From NCBI RefSeq assembly GCF_020536995.1, contig NC_068365.1, positions 31,372,648 through 31,436,647 of the forward strand: DNA of 64,000 nucleotides, in the 5' to 3' direction. The DNA comes from Dreissena polymorpha. Taxonomy: Eukaryota; Mollusca; Bivalvia; Myida; Dreissenidae. This document shows positions 25,593 to 38,200 of this stretch, piece after piece (positions within the stretch are counted from its first letter, which is position 1; every line of letters starts with the position of its first letter). A program made the position numbers and the translations under genes. The notes beneath the pieces were generated by a model. It was not told where the DNA came from and made no database searches. It saw only the letters and a program-made list of their open reading frames with translations.

Positions 25593-26289
25593 ATGGGAAA
25601 TCAGCCTTCAAAGCGTTTGCAAACGGATAGTGAATACTGCCTAGGCCGAGATGGTATTATTGACAATATTCTGAAGTCCATTGAAGGAGATCATGGAAAC
25701 GTTGTAGCCATTTGCGGCCCTCCGCACATTGGAAAGTCCATGGTTCTGATAAAATCATTTCTAAAACAAAGCAATGTTAAAGACACCAATGGGTATTTTA
25801 TGTATTATAACTTTCAAGATAATAAGAATTTTAGTTATCAACAAAATGAAAATATCTGGATGTCAAAATTGAAAGTTTTAAATGAAGAGGAGCAAAACAA
25901 TATTGAAGACCATAATGACTATAGAACATTACTTTCCACACTTGTGACGCGTGTAGCACTCAAACATAAAACTGTCTATCTGTTTCTTGACAATGTCGAT
26001 GTTTTGATGAATTGGGGGGAAACAAAATTTGCGGAGTTCTTGGAGTTTGTAAAGACTTTAGAACAAACGGATAACAATGTGAAAATCATTTTCTCCACCT
26101 CGACACAAATTGTCCAAAACAGACGATGGCCTATGATTGAGAAGATACCGCCGTTGCCCACCAAGGATATGTGTGATATTATAACAAGCGAGTGCGAAGA
26201 TAAAGGGGTGGACATTGACATGCAGCGCCTGTGCATACCTCTTATAGCCATTTTGTGTGATGGTATACCATATGCAGCAGCTACTGCAG
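25593..26289 (+). CDS. gene B exon 1 (P-loop core)
   Basis: ATG to CTGCAG|GTGCGT, 697 bp, phase 1. It holds the whole nucleotide-binding core. The start is set by alignment of MGNQPS with MGNKPS in gene A. Confidence 0.88.
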
Positions 26290-29200
26290 GTGCGTAATGT
26301 TATAGAGAATAACAGGTTACTGTCTGATCTTTTTGTAATATATCAGGCAATGCTTAGAATAATATAACGGCGAGGCTTGCAAAAAGATCAGGTAGCGACC
26401 TTTTTTTTTCTGTTTATCATACCTCTACGTCCCTGATTTTAAAGAAATAATGAAAAAAAAATCGCGAAAAGCTGCATTTTTAGCGGGAAAAAATGCGATT
26501 TGTGGTGTTAAACGTGTTAATAATGACGCCATGAGCACTTGCGCTTAATATGTATAAAAGCAGTTTTTGCTGATTGTGTTTCATTTTGTGTTTAAAATAT
26601 ATTACATCTTTGTATCAAATTGTTTGATTTGCTGAATTTGAATCGATTTTCATTAAAAATGATAACTTTATAGTTGATTCCGAATAATATGACCTACCTC
26701 CTATCATCGGCTTATATTAGAACTTCCTATTGAACTGATATAAAATTATATCAGGCAGTGTTATATCAGGCAGATATCAATGCAGCGCTATTATAAATTC
26801 AAATATTATTAACCAGAGAAAACTTGTGTTTGTTTGTTTGGAAAAAACTTGCAAATTCAACGCTTGATATGATGAAATAGCTGCGTTTAATGCCGTTGGG
26901 CTTTATATCTATATACCTGAGTTATCAGAATAAGTTAATCCTCAAATGGTTTTAGTTAAGAAAAAAGAATATAATGAAAGTGTGTTTCAATAATATACTA
27001 TTGTATAAGACTCAAATAAACATGAGGTAATAACTTAAACTATCAGAGTACGTGTATTATATACAGCTATACATTGAAATTGGCATTTAAATGTTAAAGA
27101 ATATGGCATATCGCCTATAGCTTTAGTTATTAGTGCAACACATGCGAATATTTCATCGTATGTGAATTCTCCATCCTTTAAAGGACTTGTATTCAATGAC
27201 TGTAATAATTTGCAGCGAAGCAGCAGCACATGTCAACAGCTTTGCAACATGTGTTGTGGTGTGTTACACTTATTTTAGGAGACCAATAAATCGATAGTTG
27301 TTTCAATGGTTCTCAAAAAGTAACATCGTTCTAAAACGCAAATAAGCAGTAACAGTATTTCAAAGTTTAATATTTGCTTATCTGTTGCGTCATATCGCAG
27401 AAGCTTCTTTTCTTAGATTGTCGTTGATGGTGCAAACATTTTTCTTAGAATTATATCAAAAGTATGCTTATAAACAGTAATCATTGACCTGTAATGCCTG
27501 TAACAGAAAACCGTAGCGTTTACAAGGCGTAGAGTTTACCAGTATGTAAGCATTCGTTTTAATCTGTACATAGTTTGAATATTTTAATTCAGTTGTGTTT
27601 TATCTTATTGTAGGAAGCATCCTCTCCGAACACGGCGGATTGATTACACCAGTAGAACTGCTGGAGCTGATGATTGTAGAAAGATTGGATGTCCTCAGTC
27701 CGTCCAACTGTCCACTTTCTGATCGTTTGGGTACGTGCGTTGATTTAAACAGCTTAATTTTCGTTTGTAATTTTTGCAAAGAATGTATGTTCCAACGCAT
27801 TTCGTTGACTTTGAGTTTAATTAAAAATTGAAACGCTGAAGAAGCAAAAGAAAAACCACGTAACAGAAACAGTTAAAGCATTGAACTCGGTCCCTTTATC
27901 TGTGCACATTCTAATCGTCTTGATCGGATTAGCTCAAACGAATGGAAAAATGGCGCTTTTGAAGTAGCATATGAAAGGCTTTGTGTTTGCGCGCACGGGC
28001 ATTAACTTTAAGTTGACTGAAAAACTTCAGAAGCTGTTGTAGCCATACTCAATCTCCGAACAGACGTGTCGTTCCTTGCTCTCATATACAATCTTTACCA
28101 TCACAAGAAAAGCCTACCAGATTTGGTAGGATCTAATTTTTAAGTTAAAGTATTATTATAATGAAAAGTTTTCATTTTCTTTCATATTTTGAAACAAGTG
28201 TTTAATTTAGATTCATAATAAAACAATAAATTGACTAAATTAAAAACCGTGAAAATAACAACGGTAAAATTATTGTACCACGCGGCTTGGCTATCATCAC
28301 GTGATGGGTTATGATGGCAGGGATTTGATCCAGCTATGCTGGGTCCAGTAAAATATCTGCGCGGAGGGAGGTTGCCAAATAGTAGCAACGTAACAAAACA
28401 ATTCTAGCGATGTGATACATGTACTAGTGTAACGATTAAAACAAAGTATTTGAAAACTCCATAAATAGTTCCGTTTATTGCCGTTTACAGCGGTTATTTG
28501 ACTTTAACTTGAATTCGATTTGAAGTATTAAAGGGGCCTTTGACGTTTTGGTAAATTGACAAAATTAAAAATAGTTGTTTCAGATTCGCAAATTGTCGTT
28601 GTAGTTATGATATTTAAGAGGAAACAGCAATACTGAACATTTACCATGCTCTAAAATATCCATTATATGCATCTTTTGACGATTTGAAAAGCTGAAAATT
28701 AAAAAGCGTTGCAACGCGAAACGATTGAACACTTTGGAAAGTTCAGTTGTTGTCGTTATATTTTGTAAAACTACGAGGATTGCTTATATAAAGTAACAAA
28801 TACATTTCCTCATAGCATGAGAACGGATAGCCGATAAATGGTCTAAGCGGAAGACTTTTACATCCAGGACTCCAGGGGTCATTGGTTGGAGACCAGTTGA
28901 GGGTTACTTTTTTTCTTGTTTCTTCATTTGTATTCTTGTATTATTAATGGAGATTTTTAGGTCCAATGTTTAAATTTATCAATATAAAGCATTTAATGAC
29001 AAACTTCAATACATGCCAAAATATGTGTAAAGGCCCCTTTGATATGTAAATCAGAAGTTATTTCATAATTATAAGGTATGGATAAGACAACACACAGAGA
29101 GTGCTGTGACAGAAAACATACAGAAAGTGTTTGAAAGAAAACACACAGAAAATGTGTGTGAAACAAACAAACAGGAAAGTGTCAATTAATAAAATGTACA

Positions 29201-32200
29201 GAAATGTAAGTTTTCAGCAGTGAAGTCTGCACCAAACGTGATGATATAGAAAGAAACCATGCAAGTTCTGAGTACATGAGCCGCTTTGATTTTATTTCGA
29301 AAATCCTAATGCACTGTGTTAAGTTGATATAGATATATGTATAATGTTATTAAACGTACATACATCTTTCTTAAACCTCTAAGCGCTCTCAATCCATCAA
29401 GCACAAGTAATCAATTATGATTAATCGTTCAATAGTTATTACACAATTATAATTATGTTCTACTATATGTTATGATTGCTGGAATGCGTATGCTTAAATT
29501 CGGCTCATTACGAATACCGTAGTCGGTGTATTGTGTATGTACGGTACCTTGGTCGACCATTTAAACCACCGAACAACATTTGCATCTTGTTAATTAGGAA
29601 TATTGTGTGTACTTATTCATGGATACAGTTTTTGTCATTATAAGCGGCATTGTCTGTTTTATAAACAATGCTTAGTTTTGAAGATAATCCTATTAAGTAA
29701 ACAATTTGATTTGCTATTGCCGTACGGTAAACTTTCCTGAGGAAATTTCTCGTTTTGTGACCTTTGAATACGACTTAAAATGCATGAACCCTTCTTCCTG
29801 ATTAACGCATAGGCGCTCGATGTCAATGACGTTTTTGTTTAATTTATTAATCTATTTATTTTTTAGTTACCCGTTCTTTATTATAATGCATACACATACT
29901 AAATTAATAAAAAATCTTCCGACAAAACGTCTTCTATAAATAAAGATAGTTTGACTATGTACATACATATTGACAAGGTAAATCACTCGCCATTTTCTAA
30001 AGCAACGGAAGTGAGTCATTATGCATAATTAAATCGCTGTCACCCCGCTAGCTTATTGAAATGCGAGCGCAATCCGGGAACCTCGCCCTACTTAAAGTTT
30101 CAACAGAAACATCCACAGACGATGTGATAAATCCTTGTTACTATTGTTTCACTCAATGAATGGGGCAATCAACAAAAGATATTGTAAATTGCATACACAT
30201 GAATCGTTCCTTACCAATTGTTTAACTTGATTTCGTCTGCCATGGTTAGTTCCAGAAAAAAATCAAGTCAAATCTAGCGCCCATAGTGTTAAGTGGCTGT
30301 TATTGTGTGTAAAGAACGAGGTTCCAGGCCTGCGCGCGCATTTCAATAAGCGAGCGGGGTAACAACAATTTAATTATTCATAATGACGCACGTCCGTTGC
30401 TTTAGAAAATGGCGAGTGATTTACCTTGTCAATATCTATACATACAAAGTCGAACTATCTTTTTTTAAGAAGACGTTTTGTCGGAGGATTTTTATTAATT
30501 TAGTATGTGCATGCATTATAATACACAACGGTTAACTGAAAAAAAATAAAAATAAATACATTAAAAAAACATTGTTATTGACATCGACCGCCTATGGATT
30601 TACGTAAATAAACATTACTGAACCAATAGTAATTGTAATTCCTAATGAACTGCACGTCGTTCCAATTAAATACTTGTTATTGATATCGAGCTATCGACCT
30701 ATTTTTCTGGTACAGATATAATTATCGGATTTCTAAATATGTATATTTATAATAATGACGCACTTTTCTCGCTTAATGTATTGTTTCAAAGACATGTTAT
30801 CGATTCCGTAAATATAAGGCGATGCAACCACTGCTAGATCTCAATGGTGGAAATACCATTTTCTAAACATTTGTTGACGTGGGAAATTTCTGCTTTCACT
30901 TTCAAGATTACAGCAACTAACTGCATGGTTTTCTGAATGTCACCATAACATATAACATAATTATATAATATAAGTTACTATGGCAAAGATGACACAACAT
31001 TCCAAGACAGCAATTCATTAACGCCAAACACTGTAATTATGTTAATGCCATTCAATGTCATCATCATCTGAACATATAGCTGGATCCATAGTCAAGGTCT
31101 GGGTCTTATGTTATAGATTTGGAAATAGTGTGTGTTCTATTCTTCTTCTGCGGCACATATTAACTTATTTTATACATTCGTGAAAGCTGTGGCAAATCTT
31201 TTTTTGAAAACAAGACGAGGCCAGATTTTTAAGTTATTTTATTTTAAATTGGGTATTTTATAACTCATTTCGTCAAAGCAATCTACTCAGATTTGTATAA
31301 CTTAAATTGAGTTAAATAACAACGCTGCAGATTAATAGCTGCATCAACCAAATAGAACTCAGCGACAAGACAATCTTTATGTAATGTGAACTCAGTTGTA
31401 AATACATCGTAATCACAATATGTGGAAAACATTACACCACAAACCAATTCAATTAATAACAAATAAGTTCAAAAACTCATTCAGTTATATATTGCGCTCC
31501 ATAGTAAAGTTGGAAATATAAAACATTTTGCACGTAATGACTATGCAAGGAAATAATTAATTCTATTATAATTGACAATATTCTTAAAAAACAACAACAC
31601 AGAAATAATATTCGGTATGTTTGGTTTGAAGTTATCTTAAATTATTTTCCACAAAAGCGAGTAATAACTGTAAAACATTGAAGCTAATGTGTGCAGAAAG
31701 TTTTTAAAAGCATTACATAGAGTAATCAAAGCGCTGAAGGCACTGACTGAAGTTGTTCGCTATGGCATAACTTAAGACGCAACTCATTTTTCAAAATTAA
31801 TCGCAAGTTTGAAATCAACACAGGCCATTCAAATTTATAAAGAGTGTGTCTTAACGCACGGGTTGAGATGTGTGTGCACTTTTTATTATCCTATTTATTT
31901 GATAGATATTACTTAAATAAAATAACAACAACATGGCCCTTTGTTGACGTTCAGAACGCATAGTAAGTATGATGAAAATTGTAATGTAACTGATTATAAA
32001 GACAATTTGCAATCACCATCATATTAAATTAATATTGTTTGAATATCAAATACCTATCTTACTAAGATATAATTTCATTATGGAAAGTCCCTTTACAAAA
32101 CTTTTAATTTTTGCCACCATATACACATGCAAAACATACAAAATAATTCAAAATAAATCTGCAAGCAAAACTTTTTACTCACGAATTAGGTAGTCATAAA

Positions 32201-35200
32201 GACAGCCCTGTGGACCCGTACTTTGTCGTTTTACTTTGTTGCATTACTTGTTACCCCAGAAGGCCACACGGTGTCTACAACTCTAACCTAAACATGGGTA
32301 TAGAGCATTAATGCGATTTTACGGCAGAGCTGTTTTACCCAGCTTTTCACCTTAAATGACTTTTACATAACTTCAGCAGACACGCATGAATATATTCGAA
32401 TATTTCATAGGCTGATTCGAGATGAAATCTTAACTTTTGCTACATCGCGGTGTCTGTGATCAGCGCAAAGGATGTATCACTATTCAGTGTAAGGAATTCC
32501 GGACTACTCTCTGCATGTTCAAATGAAACACTTTGTGGTCAAGTTACAATTACGCGTTAAAATTCATCTCTCAGATTTTCAGAGTCAGTACTCGTTCACT
32601 AAATCGTGCGGCGAATATATAGTTAACTATCAATAAACACAGTTTTGATTTCAAGATGGGAAAACAAACAAATAGAATAGTGTCACGATAAGAGGAAAAT
32701 GGTTTAATTATCCAACCACAAATGTTGCCGTAGTCTGTCAGCACGTCTTGAAATCGTTCCTAAAACGCATAGGGTGATTTTATAGCGAGCAGCATCGCCT
32801 CTGACAAGACTGCGCAAGTGCACAGGTTGGGCTTAAGATACCCTGGGCGAAACGCATAAGACCCATTTTAGCATGACGCGTCATGAAAGTGTAATTTAAA
32901 TGTGTCGAAAGAAAACTGCGTGTAAATCACATATTAACATACGACATATTTCGATGGTGAAGAAATGCACTCGTTATAAGGCATGTGAGGACACACGATA
33001 TGCACTCCCGTAGTATATTTTTTATCTACTTACACTAATACGTGGTACTCCCGTAGTATGATTTTTATCTACTTACACTAATGTGTGGTTTGACAATGAT
33101 TAGTTGATAACACAAATTTCATGCGGTGAATATGTTACTAACAAGTTAACAAACACGATACTTAAACGTTTGTTTTCAATTTAATTATTTAGAAACGTAA
33201 ATTGCAAATTTATTTCAAAGTCAGCGTTTACGCCGACTAACTTATATTCGGTTTTAGCGATTATAAAGCATTTTGTTGTTGTCTATAATATACCTGTAGT
33301 AATTGGTGAACTCATGTTCAACGTTTTATTTATTGAGAATTGTGAATGTATACAAACTTAACCTTTTACTACGTTGTTAGCACCCGTGAATACAAAAGAT
33401 CGCCGCTATCTGTTGAGAACATAAGAATGTATCCCAGAAACAGCAATAGAAGCATGCTCTATGAACGAGGTTACACAACATCCCACTATTCTTGTTTATC
33501 AGCATCTATTTATAGCCTCAGATGTGGTGGTTATCGTTCTTAGCATAGCGACACGCCCTACCCTCCCGAAGCCCCGCACTGTCCTTCTGATTCCCCGCCC
33601 TGCCCTTTTATTAAAAAAAAACAACATATGATGTAATACATATTATATATTTTTTAATCTATCATTATATTGTTATTAATTTATTCCTCACTGTAGACAT
33701 TTTATTTGCATGGTTAAATATCAATGGCAATTAAACCCAATTTAATCAGTTTAATTCGTACGTTCTACATTCTCGAAATACTTGCGAGGATTGATTCGCA
33801 TTTTATAAATTTGCGGTTTTGAGAGCACTGCCAAACAAAAGAGTTCTTATAAATAGCAATTTGTCATCATGCATTATGTCTGCATGTAAACATTTTACAC
33901 AAACGGGCGGGATTATGATATCTTACTCTGTGTTGATATAACGTATTCATTTATAGACGAATGAATAATAATTGGGTAGGCATTCAAATAGTAAATTATA
34001 GCTGGTGTTCGAATGTTAATTATTTTACGCAACTTTTCTTGTAATTGACAGTAAGGAGAAATCTAAATTTGAGACGTGTAAACATTAGTTCCTATTGTTC
34101 CTTTTTTTGAGAATATCAAGTATCCTTTATGAAAAGATTTCAATCCTACATTTTCCATGTATAAAGAATAGAGTGTCCAAGTATATTACCAGTGCACCTG
34201 TTTAAAATATTAGTGAGACTCCTGATTATGTATACTATATTATTTCGAATATAACAAACTAACTGTTGTAATTTTGCAATAATGTGCTCACATATTAATA
34301 TTTGGGAACGCTGCAATATGATTGAATGTTAAACGGAACGAAATAAATAGAGAGTCTTGCTACAATGTGACAAGTGTGTGGCACAGTGTCGTGAACGTTA
34401 CAATGTCAAAGAAATCATGTATACTAAATATGTTTTATTAAGAGGAACATATTCAGTATGATGGAAAAAAAACTCATGATCTAGCATATGTAATGTTTGA
34501 ACTTGTGTTTGATTAATTACAGATGCGATGATTGAGCCAATAAAAAAACAAGAAGTCAAGGAAGAAGTAAAGGCGTTCCTTTCAAATCTTATAAAGGTGG
34601 AATCGCGAGAAGTCACTGAACAACAAGCATACTATTGCAATGGTGACCCCAACGGTATGAAATATACAGTTTGGGCCGAAATTTCATTACAGATCTGTTC
34701 AGATAATACTATTTTAGTGTTTAAGCGCATATTTTGTTCATTATGATGTGTTTGTATAACGGTAAGTAAATATAAACTATTTACTAGGCGGTTGAACTTC
34801 GTTATATTGTATTAACATGGTGAAATTTGTTTAAATAACACAATGTGTTGTACACTCACTGCAATTTATTGATATATTATGGAACGAATTTTCATCATGA
34901 ACCAAATTATGTGTCAGTGATGGTGGCGATTTACTTTCTAGCACCCGTTGCAATGTTCAAGAAATCCGTATTACGACCGCTGCTGACAAGTTTTATTCTT
35001 GTGAAAGAGCAAGATCTGGTTCTTCCATCCGTATTCAAAGAGTGCAAGATAGCCTTAGACAAAAGGAGGGCAGAAGGTACTTTTTTTAAAGATATTAAGG
35101 CAAACAAAAAGTGGTTTATCTCAAGGAGTTCGCCAAAAAATATGATTGATAAGCCAGACGAACAAAAATTGTTCCATTGTATTTAGTTTTTTTTAATGTT

Positions 35201-38200
35201 CACAAGACATATCTCACTTTTGAAAGGATGTTCCATAACAGAAATCTTCCAAACCATTTGCCGGTAAGGAACTGGAAACCTACAACTTTAAGGTCCAAGT
35301 ATTATTATAACTAATTTTGAACGTGCATTATCCGTCTTTCATACATGTGCATATCATGTTGGCAGCGAAAGGATGAATTAATGAATAAGGCAAATTGAAC
35401 CTGTACTTAAGTTAATATTAGAATACTATTTATTATGTTGCAGCATGCGTTAACTCGGAAACCGTTCAACAGATGGAAACATGCAAGCTTGAGGTTACAA
35501 GAGATAACCTTAAAAAGCTGGATATGGTATTTAAAATAACCGATAATACGAGTCCGAAAGATCTTGAGGAATTTCTTCAGGATCTTATTAAAACCAAGTC
35601 GATAACCGGTACGTTCAACGTTAAAAAAATGTTTTCTACTGTTACGTTGTGTTTGTTTGTATACGAGTCTCTTTCAATTTAAGTCTTAACTGTGTGCATG
35701 AATATACATGTGACCCCCGTTGTATGTAATTTCATAAAAACGTTTATTGACATTCAACTTAAGAAAAGACGATAGAAATGAAAAATAGACAGCCAAACAA
35801 AATGTATGTAATTATGACAAAAAGACAATCAACTTTTAAACATAGTTTATTTATAGGCGTACCAGGACATTTTTTGACATACTATTAGTCTGCTTTATTA
35901 AAAGGAAAAGAAAATGTCATTTCAGATGACAAAATATCCGATGAATATAATGACGATGAGGAATTTTTCAGAAGAGAGGTTCTAGACTTAACGGTAACAT
36001 GGTTTTTAATCATTACAATGTGTTCAAATTAGTTGCCAAACTGACTGATTGTTGTATTTGGGGTACACGCATTCGGGATATACATGTGCATGAGATCTTT
36101 AATTATTATGCCCCCCTTCGAAGAAGAGGGGGTATATTGTTTTGCACATGTCGGTCCGCCCGTCGGTCCGTCTGTCGATCAGTCCACCAGATGGTTTCCG
36201 GATAATAACTCAAGAACGCTTAGGCCTTGGATCATGAAACTTCATAGGTACATTGTTCATGACTGGCAGATGACCCCTATTGATTTTCAGGTCACTAGGT
36301 CAAAGGTCAAGGTCACAGTTACTCGAAAAAGTAAAATGGTTTCAGGATGATAACTCAAGAATGCTGACACATAGAATAATGAAACATCATAGGTACATTG
36401 ATAATGACTAGCAGATGAACCCTATTGATTTTCAGGTCACTAGGTCAAATGTCAAGGTCACAGTGACTCGAAATAGTAAAATGGTTTCCGGATGATAACT
36501 CAAGAATGCTAACGCCTAGGATCATGAAACTTCATAGGTACACTGATCATGACTCGCAGATGACCCCTATTGATTTTCAGGTCACTAGGTCAAAGGTCAA
36601 GGTCACAGTGACACGTAAACGTATGCACACAATGGCTGCCACTACAACAGACAGCCCATATGGGGGACATGCATGTTTTACAAACAGCCCTTGTTTTTAT
36701 CATACATTTCCATGTGCGTTTTGTGATACAATAAAAGATGTGTCGGTTTTAGTAAATGCATGAGCGATGTATTACGTCATCACCATCATTTAAAATGAGT
36801 ATGTGAACATATATTATATTTTACGGCAAATATGTGTATAACTAAGATATAACAGATCAATTAGCTCTTCATAAGTATTTAACACCAGTTTTCCTCATTC
36901 ATATTTAAATTCTTGAAAAGGATGTCCACATCATCAAGACAGAATATGAGATTTATATGTTAAAATAGTTAATAATCTCTCCTGTTCTGTGTGCTAATGT
37001 TAAAATAGGACCGACATACGAACATTGCTGCAGCGATGTTTTAAGCTTTATGGTCAATATTCATTTAGTCTCACTTGTACAAAAAAATGTAACAACAGTT
37101 TTTACACGTAGCTAGTCTCACACTTTATGTTATATGTGTTAGTGTCAATTTTTAGGTCTAAGTAGTTATGCTTAGCTACTGTGTTTTTTTTTTAAATATT
37201 TAAACGTGCATTTTACTACAAAGTAGACGCAGACTTGCAGTTTGCACTTCATTCAATAATTTAACTGATAAATCAACAGCTTATTTGTTGTTGGTTCATA
37301 CGACTTAAATTAATTACTTTGCATATGACATATTATAATAATATTTCTATCCGTTAACACTTGTATTGTGATCTATTAAACTGATTCTTCCGATGTGACA
37401 ACATTCGTAACTTATATAGCATGCTTATAAACTGATTCTTCCGATGTGACAACATTCGTAACTTATATAGCATGCTATTATTCTGCGTTATGTTACAGGC
37501 TTTAAAACGGTATTTAAACGATATGCACGATCCTGTCTTATGTCACGTAAGAAAAAAAAAGGTTGTACTGGTTTGAAACTGGACTTGTGCATACATATTC
37601 TTGTAAAAGAGACTTAAACACAGTACCACAGCTCTACCCTATTTGTGGTTAGCCATTTTTTTTTCAAGCGCCATCAAATTATCAAAGATACAGTTTTGTT
37701 GGATATAAAAGAATAAAAGATACAGTTTTGTGAGATAATAAAAATTAATGTCAAGAAGTGAACACAGAATTATTAAGCTTAAATTTACATAATAGCCGAT
37801 TTGGCACAAAAAAAAAACAACAGTTATGGCGGAAAAAATTATGTTTTCGTTGGACTCTCGGCATTATTTTAATGATAACATTTTCGTATCTATCATGTTT
37901 TAACATGCTCGACTTGTGCGTTTATGCGCGTAATACATTCAGATAAAACAATTATAGGGACTGAAGGATGAACTTAATGGGATTCGGGAAAACGAAGTGG
38001 CGTCTGAAGATGCCGTAAGACACAATGGCGATGGGGCAGATGAGGAATCTTTGCAGAAGCTAGACCAAAGAAGCATGCAGGTAAGATTGACAAATAGCTA
38101 ATTCAGTGTAGTTTAAATGTGTTTTGTCCGTTTTTTTTCGCTGGATATCTTTTTTAAGTTGACACAAAATCGCCAGGCCAGAAGAGTACGGTTAATAAGT

